From assembly GCA_000750105.3 (NCBI GenBank), contig JPHH03000062.1, positions 62,001 through 126,000 of the forward strand: a DNA stretch of 64,000 nucleotides, read 5' to 3'. Under the pieces are notes generated by a model. The model was not told where the DNA came from and made no database searches. It saw only the letters and a list, made by a program, of their open reading frames with translations. Within the stretch, counting starts at the first letter, position 1. The number at the start of each line of letters is the position of its first letter. Positions 52,738-64,000 of the stretch are shown here, piece by piece. The translations under genes and the position numbers were made by a program. The DNA comes from Tolypocladium sp. Sup5 PDA-1. Lineage: Eukaryota > Ascomycota > Sordariomycetes > Hypocreales > Ophiocordycipitaceae.

Positions 52738-55700
52738 ATGTCGTTTATAACCGTCGCTGCCGCGACCCTGCCCAGCGTCCCCCTGGACTTTCAGGGGAAT
52801 CGCGACAGGATCATCGAGTCGATTCGGATCGCCAAGGCAAAGGGCGCAACGCTCCGCACAGGCCCCGAGGTGTGTATTGCCCGTTGGCTCAACCATTTCA
52901 ACGGCTAATGAAGCAATGTTATAGCTAGAAATTCCGGGATATTCTTGCTTGGATCATCATCTCGGTATGTACCTCATCGCCCGCTCCCGCGATGCTCTCC
53001 CCGCAGCAGCTGCGCATTGCCTCATGGAAAGAGTCGGCCGTAACCGTTGGCAACTCCATGGCTAAAGCAGGATAATCCTCGCTATGTCTTTGGTGGCTCA
53101 TTGCTAGGCTTAGTTCAAGCCGGTGTCCTTTAAGTCACTGCACTGAACGGGATCCTTATGTGAACAGCCCATGCTAACATTCACGCGCTTTCAGAGGGTG
53201 ACACTGTCATTCATTCCTGGGAAGTCTTGGCCGACATAATCAGCGATGAGGCTTGCAAGGAAATGCTCATCGATGTTGGCATGGGCTGCAGGCACAGGAA
53301 TGTCTTGTACAACTGGTAAATGCGCTATCCCCTACACTCCGGTCACTCGCAACTGCGCAAACACGAAGCACCATTTAGTTGCAAGTCGTGAGCGCCGATT
53401 GCATCTTTGTCGTGACTAACTCTCAATTTCAGTCGAGTACTATGCACCTACAAGCGTATACTCTTCATTCGGTATGTCATCCTAGCCCTAGCCGAAAAAC
53501 ACTCCCCGCAAGGACTCACGCATGACCTCACCATAGACCCAAGATGTCGCTGGCCAACGATGGTCTTTATCGAGAGGCCAGGCACTTTACGGCGTGGCCA
53601 AAGAAGATGCAAACCGAGACCTACTACCTGGAAAGCGTTATCGAAAAGATCACCGGCCAGCACACGATTCCCATCGGCGATGCGATCTTGTCCACGCTCG
53701 ACACTGCGATTGGCTGCGAAACCTGTGAAGAAATGTTTACACCAAGCAACCCATCCACTGTGTGCCATAGTCTCTCTTAAGACCCATTTGTGTCTTGCAC
53801 TGACTCTATTTTCCACAGTACATGTCTCTCAACGGATGCGAAATCATTCTCAACGTAGGTCTAGCCTCAGCCCCGGGTAGCGGACTAGCCGACATCCTTC
53901 AATGAGAAATGCTGACTGGAAGATCAGAGCAGCGCTTCTCACGCCGAGCTGCGGAAGCTCAGGACCCGAATAGACCTTATCGCTAACTCTACGTACGTAC
54001 TCTCCATTGCCAGTTGACTGCAGTGTGCTAATGGAAGTGAACAGGAGGAAGACTGGAGGATGTTACGTTTATGCAAATGCCACAGGCGTAGATGGCGATG
54101 CTCGTATGATGTTCGACGGCTCTTCGATGGTTTTGGTAGGTTGGCAGCGGCCACGAAGCCGTCATCTTCGTTACCTGGTGACTAGACGGGCATCTTGTTG
54201 ATCGGTGCTAATTACACACTTCTTCAGCTTAACGGCAAGGTCCTGGAACAGGGACCGCAGTTTTCACTCCAGCCTGTCCACGTGGTTACCGCAACGATTG
54301 ATATCGAAGAGATTCGAAGCTTCCGTTGCAGCATGGCCCGCAACGCTCAGGCCGCGGCGCAGCCTGATTATCCCCGGGTTGAGTTCAACATGCGCCTGTC
54401 CCGCCCGGCTGACGAGGTCTTTCTTTCGGATACCTTGCAGATCTCCAGAGCGATAGAGCCCCGCATTCTTGACCCGATGGCTGAGATCTGGATTAGCACT
54501 GCGGTATTGTATGTACTGGTTATGTCCTGCCCCCGACGGCTCTTGCTAACTATCTCCGCTTTAGCCTCTGGCAATGTGAGTGCATATGGACTCAATGACC
54601 TCTACTCCCCCAGAGTGCAGTGCTGCTTGGTGTTATGAATAGCACTGACATTGACAATTAGACCTCGTGCGTACAAATTCCGCTGGGTTCTTCCTCAGCT
54701 TGTCTGGCGGTACGTTCAACCTGAACCCATGCATATCCGTGCATGACAAAGGTTGTAGATATCAGGGTGCTGATGTTCCACAGGATTGGACAGCTCTACG
54801 GTGGCACTTTTTGTCTACGGCATGGCAAAGCTTGTCCTGACCTCTATTGAAGCTGGAGAGGAAACGACGTTGGCCGACCTGCGACGCGTTACTGGTGTCA
54901 ACGACTTCACCCCCAAGTCCCCGCACGAAATTGTCAACCGACTCCTGACGACCTGTTACACGGGAACCGCCAACTCCTCAGATGAGACCCGGTCTCGCGC
55001 CGAAAGGTTGGCAGAGAAGCTTGGAGCCTGGCACTTGAGCATCCCAATTGACGGAGTCATCGGGGCATACCAGGATCTCGTCAAGAGCGCGCTGCAATTC
55101 ACGCCGCGTTACACCGTCGAGGGCGGGACTCAGGCTGAGAACCTTGCGTTGCAAAACTTGCAGGCCAGGAACCGCATGGTAGTGCAGTATACGCTTGCGC
55201 AGCTGGCGACGACTGCACGCAAGCTTCCGAGGGCCGGCGCAGCATTGCTGGTTCTGACCAGTGGTAACGTGGTGCGTACCAACTACAGAGAGACCAGTGA
55301 AATGATGGCATTCCTAACCATGGCCCTTAGGACGAAGCTCTACGGGGCTACGTAACTAAGTATGATGCGTCGGCAGGTGACATAGCACCGCTAGGCAGCA
55401 TCTCGAAGAACGACGCGAAGCGGTTCCAGGCGTAGGTCAGACCCTAGAATCGAGAAGGGCTGTAGGCTGACAATATGCAGATGGGCACGAGACAACTGGG
55501 ACCTCCCTATCATGACGGTATGCCACTCTGAGAATCCTTTATTGTACACCCGCTGATCTGTAGCAGGAGTTCATCGAAGCAACACCGACCGCTGAGCTGC
55601 TGCCATTGTCCGCTGGTGTACAAGCCGACGAGTCTGAGAACGAGTGAGCGGCTTTCCCACCGACCTCCTAGATCCGCAAACTGACAGTCTCCGCTATAGG

Positions 55701-56106
55701 ATGGGGCTTACTTACGAAGAGCTCTCCATGTTCGGCATCCTCCGCAAGGTTGACAAGCTAGGCCCGTGGTCTTGCTACCTTCGCCTGCTCGGCCTCTGGA
55801 AAGACCGCGCCGGCATGGGACCACGGCAGATTGCCGAGAAGGTCATGCGGTTCTTCAGACATTACGCCATCAACCGTCATAAGGCTACTGTTCTTACGCC
55901 GTCGATCCACCTGTCCGCCTACAGTATGCCGTTGAGCTGTCCAGCATCTTTCCCTGGAGCAATGGCTAATCCGACCTTTTTATTTAGATCCCGATGACAA
56001 CCGTGCGGACCTTAGACCCTTCTTATACGTTGTCAACTGGCCCTTCCAGTTTAATAAGATTCGGGCACACGCGGAGCAGCTGGAGCGGAAAATGAACATG
56101 GCTTAG
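52738..56106 (+). CDS. qns1: Glutamine-dependent NAD+ synthetase, 17 exons
   Basis: Converts nicotinate adenine dinucleotide to NAD+ with glutamine and ATP. Exons: 52738-52869, 52925-52964, 53195-53315, 53433-53471, 53537-53759, 53819-53854, 53928-53992, 54045-54135, 54228-54508, 54565-54575, 54662-54709, 54784-55271, 55331-55431, 55481-55517, 55567-55643, 55700-55923, 55988-56106. Every phase closes to 710 residues, close to yeast Qns1 (714). N-terminal nitrilase-like glutaminase has Glu-Lys-Cys: Glu in GPE/LEI (a splice follows Glu44), Lys113 in RPKMSLANDG, Cys174 in GCETCEEMF. The ATP-pyrophosphatase loop SGGLDSS is at 361-367; ENLALQNLQARNRM and NRHKATVLTPS follow. Odd points: an 11-base exon, a 230-base second intron, and changes at usually fixed places (LTSGNV for LGSAN, SAGD for SSAD). 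It may be a paralogue of a core gene elsewhere. Confidence 0.9.
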
Positions 56107-57872
56107 AGTGTCACCTCGGGTCCTTCATCAGAGCCTTACTTAGATAGAACAGCAGCTTCTAAGTGACTTATACGGTTGAATACCTTTGCAGCGAGTGAGT
56201 GTGCATCTAATGGCGGCATAAAACGCAAGCAAAGAGCAGGCTCTAAACGGAGTTGTGTTGAATAGGGGCTGCATTGCGGGAACCTGACAGGTGCCTGGGC
56301 ACTTATGGCATAAGCCAATCCCTCACCAAAGTCTGCTTCTATATCTGCATCTTATAATGTTATACGTTTTCCTATCTTTTCTCCATATTAGTCTGGCCGA
56401 TATCTCTTCAATATCCCGTCGGATCATCTCGTCGGATCTCTGGTCTGCGATTTTCTACAGCCCGCAGGTGTTGCCGCCAGAAGACTGCCCCGGCTCCGTA
56501 TTATGGAGATCTGGAATGGAAAGGATGATGGACATGGCTGTGTCTTTCGTTAGCAGAAGAACGAAATGGCCAGCTCATCGCGCAGTGAGTCTCAGCTCCC
56601 CAGCTCTACATCACATCTTGGTAAAGTACAGATGTCTATCCAAAGCCAAATGCAAGCAAATCATCCCAGCGAATATCAGCTGGCAGGGCACCTGGAAGCT
56701 CAAGATCGCGCGGCGGGTCAGCCGTTCTCGGGCCAAGATTCCGCACGGGATCAGCCGACACGAATTGATCGTCCTATCTGAAGTGATGTCAAAGGACGGC
56801 ACAAGTTTTCCAGTCTCTATTCTTCCCCACCTCATGCTAAGGGATCGGAATCTCCACCCTACGTCCCTCCGCCAGCTCGAGCTGATAGGAGCGCCGCGGG
56901 AAAAGTAATTGTGTTGCGCAAGGGGCTAGGGTTTGTATAGAGGCTAGTTTAAATCATGAATACGCAAGGGCAAGTATTCGACCCGTCTTGTCGTGCCTAC
57001 GGATAGTACGTAGTCCGTACGCACGAAGTACCTCCTGTGGAGTGTCTGTCTGAGACACTGTAGCCATTGTGGCGGCAGGGATCGTCTTTAAGCTTGAGAG
57101 AGAGAATTTGTTCGCGGTATCAGGCAGTTCAGGTATTACTCGTATCCCGTATGGAAGAATAAAGAGATGTGTAGTCCGTACCCATGCAGGTGTCATTCAA
57201 CATGTAACATTCAACAAACACTCTTCAACCAGCTTATGAGACACAAGATCTAATACGATTGAACAATTCTAGACCTCCTCACTCCCCTCATTAGACAAGA
57301 TTTAAAACAGCGTTGAGTGTCAAAACTCCTGACAGGGGTGGGGGGAGAAGCCATTCTTGGTCCTGGTCGGTCCAATAGACATCGTCAGATCAACAACGTG
57401 GCCAAGTCTGCCTGTCAACATGCCAGTCATTACCACACATCTGCATATTGTTCCATCCAGGGCATGGACATTTGATACAGCCACGCCTCGAAACTTTTCA
57501 AGGATCAATCTCACCGACGTGGCATATCGTCCTTGCCGATGCACCGGAACGCCGGATGCCAGCCGGATGCTAGGTCCTTGCTTTCCCAGTCAAGGCTTCA
57601 GCTTCAGTAGAGGCGGTTAAGAGACTTTTGGGTTGTTCGGAAGTTGCTTCCCGCTGCTTTCTAGAAGACGTTGAGACCAGGGTGCAGAGTACATGGACGT
57701 GGTACCGCGCCAGAGGACCCGGCTGGTCCCAGCTAGACGCCGATATTCACATTTGCAAAGACGTACGACCGTTTACCTCTTTATAACTCAATTGTCTGTA
57801 TCGGATACTTTAGCCTTTATATTTTCAACATTTTATACAAAAATCTCTATATGTTGATAATAATTCCCGCGC
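56107..57872. other. Intergenic region, no confident gene
   Basis: One plus-strand frame starts with ATG at 56566 (MASSSRSESQLPSSTSHLGK), stops at TGA after about 71 codons, and protein-like sequence (SSPPHAKGSESPPYVPPPAR) continues past the stop. It could be a decayed small gene, but no family is recognised. The rest, to the 3' end of the dehydrogenase at 57873, shows nothing. Confidence 0.35.
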
Positions 57873-58757
57873 TCAGTAAGTAGCGGGCATGATACTGAGA
57901 CGCCCACCGTCAGTCACAAGAACATTACCTCCGATATAGCCTCCGGCTCTGCTCACAAGGAACAGCGCAACGCCAGCGATGTCTTCCTCCGTACCTGACC
58001 GCTCCAGCGGCACAAATTCCTTGGGAAGCCCGCCTTCCTCGCGCGGGTCTATGCCCGCCTTCATGATCGGCATGTTCCCTGTCATTTCGCTGGGATAGAA
58101 TCCGGGCGCGATCGTGTTGACCCTGATCTTCAAGTGTGCCAGGACCGTGGCCAGCTGCTTAGCCAAGTGCGCGACCGCAGCCTTGCTGGTCCCGTATGCG
58201 AAGCCGGCGGCTGGGTTCCGTGCATAGGCAGCAATGGACGAGGTGATGATGACCTGTGACTTTTGCGGCACGACCGCGCGCTTGTTTCCCTCGTCGAGTA
58301 GATCCAAGAAAGCAATAGCAGTATAGAAAGCACCGGTGACATTGACGTGCAACGCCTTGGTGAACTCGTCCATGTCGGGCGCCCACAGCCTCTCCTGAAG
58401 GCTCTTCGCGGTCAGGTCGCCCGCGTCCTGGACCGGCACCCACGCAGTGATGACGCCGCTGTTGGCGAAGAGAACATCGATGTATCCAATATCATCGCGA
58501 ACCTTGTTGGCGGCGTGTCGCAAAGAGTCCTTTGACGTCACGTCGCAGACGATGGTGTGAATGGCCTGGGGGTTCGGGGAGGAGTCTTTGGTGGCAGTCA
58601 GGGACTCCTGACGTCGGCCCAGGATGTAAACTGCCTTTGCACCATTGGCCGCCAGGGCCTGCGCAACTACTTTGCCGAGGCCGGATCCTCCGCCAGTGAT
58701 GACGGCCACTATGTTCTTGACGTCGAACAGCGCCTGGGCATCATACGAAGAGGCCAT
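57873..58757 (-). CDS. Short-chain dehydrogenase/reductase (RhlG-like)
   Basis: Classical SDR of 294 residues, intronless, NAD(P)-dependent. The cofactor motif TGGGSGLG is at residues 21-28, the stabilising segment is ANSG (98-101, for the usual NNAG), the catalytic Ser lies in ITSS (about 173) and Tyr188/Lys192 are in YGTSK. The C-terminus has the family block DIAGVALFLVSRAGGYIGGN and LVTDGG. The overall style resembles fungal RhlG/3-ketoacyl reductase-like proteins; the substrate is unknown. The ATG at 58757 opens MASSYDAQALFDV. No partner biosynthetic genes are adjacent, so a role in a metabolite cluster is not supported here. Confidence 0.92.
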   Translation of the reverse strand: MASSYDAQALFDVKNIVAVITGGGSGLGKVVAQALAANGAKAVYILGRRQESLTATKDSSPNPQAIHTIVCDVTSKDSLRHAANKVRDDIGYIDVLFANSGVITAWVPVQDAGDLTAKSLQERLWAPDMDEFTKALHVNVTGAFYTAIAFLDLLDEGNKRAVVPQKSQVIITSSIAAYARNPAAGFAYGTSKAAVAHLAKQLATVLAHLKIRVNTIAPGFYPSEMTGNMPIMKAGIDPREEGGLPKEFVPLERSGTEEDIAGVALFLVSRAGGYIGGNVLVTDGGRLSIMPATY

Positions 58758-60188
58758 TTTCCCGATGAGTTGTCAAAACTTGCAGGCAATATAGCTTTGC
58801 TATGCGGCTGCGAAACAGTTTGAGATGCCGAAGTACTGGAACTGTGAATAAAGGTGCGGTGGTTCGTCGAGTCATTATGTTTACTTATACTAAAATGTCA
58901 CATCACCACATGACATCGATGACTCGGTGATTGCATTCAGGGGTCAAGCTTTATTGCATTGATGACTCGAGCATTAATTCAAGCTGCAAATGCCTCAATC
59001 TCAAAGTCTGACGCCTCCAACACGCATCCAACGCTGTATCTGCATCGCGAGCCCGATTAATAGTCAGGCATCACAGACCCCAACGGCCCAAGATAAAAGG
59101 CATCACTTTTCCCTCTCAATTTGTTAGAAATGAAGAGTCTTTACGTGTCAATTGCATCAGTCATCGTTCGAGATAAAATAGTGATGTACGGATACGTAAA
59201 GCCTCGTTGACATCATCTAGCTTACAAATCTGCCACCAGTCTTGTTCAAAGTTAGCATGTCCGGGAAGGCCCAGCTCCACTGGAGGCCGTATTTACGGAT
59301 ACTCTGTACGGAATCTAGGCTTATTTCTGACCTGTCGTATGTAGTCTGTACTCCACACTCATTGGGCAGCTAATTCGGAGTTGAGCCGGACGGTGCTGGG
59401 ATGGTGTCTTTATCCCTTCTGGTCTGGTGCGCGAACGTTCCGACCTTGTATTCCCTCATTTTTGACCTGTTCCTTGCTGCGGAGTATTCCGGTCGTTCCT
59501 TGCCGTTCTTTGGTAGTACTTCGAGCTACGCCGGGATACTTAAAAGCTCGAGCCTTCGCCCACAAGAAGCACGCCAGACCGTGAATTCCAGTGCATACCC
59601 AAAACACCCCAATGCTACACTACTAGACCGAGCTGGTTGCAAAATGTGACTCCTAGCCTCCTCAGTCCTGAAGTTGGGCGGCACCTTGAGCTCTCAGTCG
59701 GTGCTAACTTATCGCGGTCAATCATGGCGGTGACGAGTCTCACGGCTCACGAGAGTCATGTTGAATGTGCACCATATGCGCCGTTTGGAGTCCTGGGATC
59801 TCCGCACAGTGGTACATCCAAGCCTCCGAAGCCGCTGCCCAGGACTCCAGGCTCATGCAGAAAGGACTGTGGGTATCAGGTCTACATGCAGGCCGTGGTT
59901 GGGCATGATTCTGGCAGTGCAGGAGCCTCAGCCTCATCTTCCCCGCTTCGGCTCTGCTTGGAGCCTGGAGAAGTTGAGGCTATGGATTCATGGAACGTCT
60001 CAACTCTCAAGCTCTTCAAGGGCCGGTGAACCTCGAGGGCCTCGTGTCTACCAATTGAACAGTCGCCAGAGAGCGCACCGAACTCGCCTGCGGCTGAAGC
60101 CTCTGCCCCATTCAATACGGGCTGGTATCGTCAGGGCCGTTGGCCGCAGGCAAACTCGCGGCGATTAAGTCGCACAAAAGTCGCACAA
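58758..60188. other. Intergenic region, no gene seen
   Basis: About 1.4 kb between two divergent genes. Several overlapping short frames at 59380-60170 have no ATG-started family-like protein. The last part is the leader of the STAND gene. Confidence 0.4.
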
Positions 60189-63100
60189 ATGGCGAACGTC
60201 GATGTGGTCCATTTGGCCTGCAATATCATGCAGCTCGCGAGCACTGCTCACGAGACCGTCAATATCTGCAAGGACATCTACCGAGGCTCATCTCCAGACG
60301 CCCAGTTCCTGGAGAATGCCCGGTCCCTGGCGGCCCTCTCTGCTCAGGTGCAGATGCACAACCAGGCGCCGAAGCCGCAAACAGCGACCCAAAGGAGCCT
60401 CGCTGACCTCGCCAGCAAGTGCAACATTGCTGCCCGCGCGCTTGAGGAGGAGGTTCAGTTCATCAATAGCCACCATGCCAAGGGGAATCTGGTGGCGACG
60501 CTGCGGGTTGCTGTGAAGACGAACTGGCGAAGGAGTCGTCTTGAGAGACTTGAAAAGTCACTCCGCAACTATCAGACAACCTTGGAGTCTCATTTACTTG
60601 CACACGTGTGGTAAGCTACTCCTGTAGTCTCGTTGCGAAGGGAGTATTACCGCGCTAACATCGACGTGACCTCCAGTAAGCAAAGTGACGCCATGGAGCT
60701 TCAGCAAGGTGAGGGATTCGAGAAGTTTGACAAAAGCCTTCAGCTCTTCATCTCGAAGTATGCGTCTAGTCACTCCAGCATCTGCGATCTTATTAAAATC
60801 GGCGAGTCGTCGGTAAATGACCACACGAGCATGGAATCAGCGCGAGCCGTGAATGCCATCAACGCACACGTCTCCACCGCAGAGGAATCTATCAAGGACC
60901 ATGTAACAACAAAGGTCGAGAAAGTCGCCGAGAGGATCTTCCATACGACACATGAACTCGGCAAGCAAGCCGTGAGCGACAAGCAGCGAGAGCGCCTTCT
61001 GCAGAGCCTCAAGTTCCCGGCGATGAACGAGAGACCGAACGATCTGTCTGACTGTCATGAAGGTACATTTGGTTGGATTTTTAAAGAATACGAAGAGGGG
61101 GATTTTGTTAGCTGGATCTCAACTAACAGCGCCTCTGACGATGATCGCGACAGCGTCTTCGATGAACTCATGGATGACGGAAGCTCTCAAGGTGTTGCAA
61201 GTCCAGCTTCAGACTACCAGAGGCGTGACGTGGATATAGACACGTCATGGGATAACTTTAGCGACTGGCTCAAATCCGAAAGCAATATTTACTGGATCCA
61301 TGGCAAGCCGGGCTCTGGAAAGAGTACGCTGGTCAAGTTCCTCGTGAACAGCCCACATACCACGGCGGCTCTGGACAGTTGGGCTACCAACACTCTTATC
61401 CTGTCACATTTTCTTTGGAAGCCCGGCACCCTGATGCAGAGAAACATCAAGGGACTCCTGTGCTCCCTGCTTCATCAGCTCTTGTCTCATGACGCACGCA
61501 TGCTGGACACCGTCTTGGCAGAGTTCAAGCCATTGGCCTCGAAAGACTCAGATACCGATTGGTCCGTCAAGGAGTTGAAGACAACATGTTTCACCGTTCT
61601 GGGAACATATCCATCACACCTGTGCATCTTCCTCGATGGGCTCGACGAAGTGTGTGAAGAAGACGGGCCAATCGCCTTGATGCGCCTTGTCAACGACCTC
61701 AGAGCCATTCCGAATCTCAAGATTTGCGCGTCCAGCAGGGCTGAAACGGCTCTGCTCGCGCGCCTGAGTGGCCACCAACAGCTCAGGCTACAGGACCTGA
61801 CGGCGAGGGACATGCAAAAGTTTGCGCGCGACAGCCTGGGGCCCTTCTGGGGTGATCTTCAGACTTCGGCAAACGCACGAGAGGACATCATAGCGGGACT
61901 CAAGTACAAAGCTGAAGGCGTGTTTCTCTGGCTCCACCTCGCCGTCAGAAGTCTAATCAACGGCCTGGAGAATGGCGACAGTTACACGGAGCTTGCTCGG
62001 CGGCTCGAAGAACTGCCAAGCGAGTTGTCAAAGCTCTATTCCGATATGTGGACCAGGCTGAACGGAAGCAGCAGGGCCTACCACGAAGCATCGGCTCGGT
62101 ACTTTAATCTCTTAATTGACATAAGAAATCTGGACGAGAAGATTCAGAGTATCACGGATGACAGCTTTTGGCACTCGCCATACCGGGACGGGAGCATCAC
62201 CATGTTCGAGATGATGGTTGCCACGAGGCCGGAATATCAGAGCACGCTCTTAACAGCGAAAATTGACTTGGACGGTTCAAAATTGGCTAGTCGGTGTATC
62301 GAGGCGCGAGATGCAGTCAAGGTTCGATGCGCTGGCCTTGTTGAAATAGCAATACCGCCCGACAAATCCATACCGCTACAAATGACTTGGAAGCTGTGGG
62401 ACCATGAGCAGCACCAAAGTATATCTGTTCACCTCCAGTCGAGGACTCGATTCATCCACCGGACGGCCTACGACTTCTTGGCTGACACTGAGCAAGGTCG
62501 GCGTATCCGTTCATATGACTCCTCTTCAAAAGATGTGAGGTACCTTCAACTCATCAAGGGCTTCTTGCTCCGAGGCAGAGTCATCCAAGGCTACAACTTC
62601 AACCGAATCACAAACGTTCTCCTCCCACTATCTTTCGTCAGGAGTCCAGACCTCCAAACCGACGTTCGAAGGATGCTGGCCATCTGCAGGGAATGGTACG
62701 AGCAGGGCTATCTGACCTGGGCTGGTCGCCGAGGTGTCCCTGTCCCTCACTTCTTGGGCGTGGCAGCCTTCCCCGAGTTCAAGGAGTTCGTTATATCAAG
62801 CGTAGCAGACGACCCAGACCCATCCGGCCTCGCCACGACTGTGTTGCGAGACCTGTCTTTCACGCAGGATTATATGCGAACGCTTCCAGGGCTCGATCAG
62901 CGTGAGAGAACCTGGTGCATCCTGAAGCCTTTGCTTTCACTGAATGCGGATCCGAATGTGAGAGGATTCGCCTACAACGACAACCCAAACCAAGGATTGA
63001 ATATAGAGGCGTTCATCTCTCCGTTTGGCAGTTTCGTGCAGCAGGCTTTGATGTCAAAGGACAACGGGGCGGTATGTGTGCGCATGTGTCTGTGGATTCT

Positions 63101-63755
63101 GGGGGAGCGAGACCTCAGATATGACCAGCGCATATCTCTAGGCATATCGTTGGACGGTTTGAACAATATTCGGGTAGATACTGCCGCGAGCGTAGACTAT
63201 TTCGGCTCCATGCAGCCTATCGCGGACCCCGAGAGGAGTCACATGGTCAGCTTCATCCTGGAAGCAAACCTGGGGTACTTGGTTCAACTCCTGCTCAAGC
63301 GAATCGACAACGCTCGCGTGGCAGGGACGGATGTGACAGGGGAACTCTGGTCCGCAGCCGCAAGAAGGAGGACGTCGACACAACAGTATGCGCGCGTCGT
63401 GTTCGTCGTCTGCCGAGAGGACAGCTCTATAGTCTTGTCACAACACACACCCAGGAAGCGCTATCGTGTTTTTGACGATGCCGTTTCGCAGAGGATCTGG
63501 GAACTTTTCGAGCCCTGGGTATGCGGCGAGAGCTACCCTAAAAGACCGTGGGAGTGGCTGAAGGCGATGAATGTGCTTCGACGAGAGATTGGACGCGATG
63601 CAGTCTGTGGGTCGACAAGCTATGGTGAATACAACGGTTACATGCGGGCATATCTCGCGGAGCAAGATTGCGATTACCGCGTGGTAGATGGCGACGAGTC
63701 GACTTGTGCTCTGAGCGAGACGGATGATGATTCGACAGATGCTTCGACCGATTAA
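60189..63755 (+). CDS. STAND/NACHT P-loop NTPase (NLR-like)
   Basis: Exons 60189-60610 and 60677-63755 (66-base intron, GTAAGC donor, GCTAAC branch) give 1166 residues. The N-terminal about 200 residues are helical (VVHLACNIMQLASTAHETVN; LADLASKCNIAARALEEEVQ; NWRRSRLERLEKSLRNYQTT), in the style of fungal STAND N-terminal (HeLo-like) domains. The NACHT domain has Walker A GKPGSGKS at 350-357, Walker B LCIFLDGLDE at about 456-465, and the sensor-like ASSRAE. The downstream helical block includes YKAEGVFLWLHLAVRSL and HRTAYDFL, typical of these proteins. The C-terminal 500 residues show no ankyrin, WD40 or TPR repeats, unlike many fungal NLRs, and end in a Ser/Thr/Asp tail. Such proteins act in heterokaryon incompatibility and other self/non-self responses; the role here is unknown. 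Confidence 0.9.
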
Positions 63756-64000
63756 TGAGGCGGCACGAGCTGGTTGGATCATTGGGTGTCCGCATGGCAT
63801 CGAAAGAGGATACGCCTCGCCTACTTTGGCTGAGGCTGACTGTATAATAGAGGTCACTGGCCTTTGTAGTTGTCGAGCCGTCAAATAGCTAGTCGATTGC
63901 AGGGTAGGTTTGGTGGACTTGCGAGAGCATCTTCACCGCCGACCCCCGACGCATGATGCCAGCAAATGCTCCAGCACCCGGGGACGGCATGACTGATCGA

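Noticed and set aside
56566..56940. Small gene MASSSRSESQ... with a TGA and protein-like sequence beyond
   Set aside because: No family recognised, no intron that removes the stop convincingly. Left as a note in the intergenic entry.
59381..60168. Cluster of overlapping 65-136-codon frames upstream of the STAND gene
   Set aside because: They overlap in several frames and strands, lack consistent codon patterns, and none shows a domain.

Overview
The window reads as nuclear DNA of a filamentous ascomycete, most likely Sordariomycetes, order Hypocreales. The evidence is: short introns of about 46-90 bases with GTANGT-like donors and CTAAC/CTGAC branch points, an orotate phosphoribosyltransferase and UDP-galactopyranose mutase of pezizomycete type, a septation-network scaffold of the Cdc11/Nud1 type, a LysM secreted protein, a STAND (NACHT) protein, and LTR-like repeats. 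No rRNA, plasmid, phage or CRISPR signal was seen. Species cannot be fixed from the sequence alone.

Layout. 0-12 kb is mostly ordinary genome: a six-exon allantoate-permease-like MFS transporter, a crotonase-fold enzyme with a peroxisomal C-terminus, a large TBC RabGAP (minus), a relic of a drug-efflux MFS gene, ura5 and a DUF3632-type protein. 12-17 kb is a decayed zone with a frameshifted 2EXR-type gene, a broken GT90/CAP10 glycosyltransferase and about 3 kb without a gene. 17-30 kb returns to housekeeping genes: a nine-exon UDP-galactopyranose mutase, and a divergent pair made of the Cdc11/Nud1-like scaffold and a long disordered protein with repeated S-P-W motifs.

From 30 kb on, the window is accessory in character: a Cys-rich single-pass membrane protein, a dynamin-like GTPase, three copies of one LTR-like repeat, a divergent pair of unrecognised genes (a helical protein, and a protein with two tandem beta domains plus a coiled coil) bracketed by inverted copies of that repeat, two tiny two-exon genes, a protein with a possible Cys-His-Asp triad, a tRNA-Leu with two insertions, a LysM effector candidate, a 17-exon glutamine-dependent NAD+ synthetase, a short-chain dehydrogenase and a STAND/NACHT protein.

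The most unusual observations are: (1) a tRNA-Leu(AAG) gene with an ordinary anticodon-loop intron and a further 68-base insertion in the D-loop whose edges look like a spliceosomal intron, with the A box, B box and terminator kept; (2) the gene pair at 38.7-44.1 kb framed by inverted repeat copies each lying 70-80 bases beyond a stop codon; and (3) a very intron-rich, partly divergent NAD+ synthetase. Exon maps were made by hand from splice signals, reading phase and family conservation; they have not been tested against transcripts.
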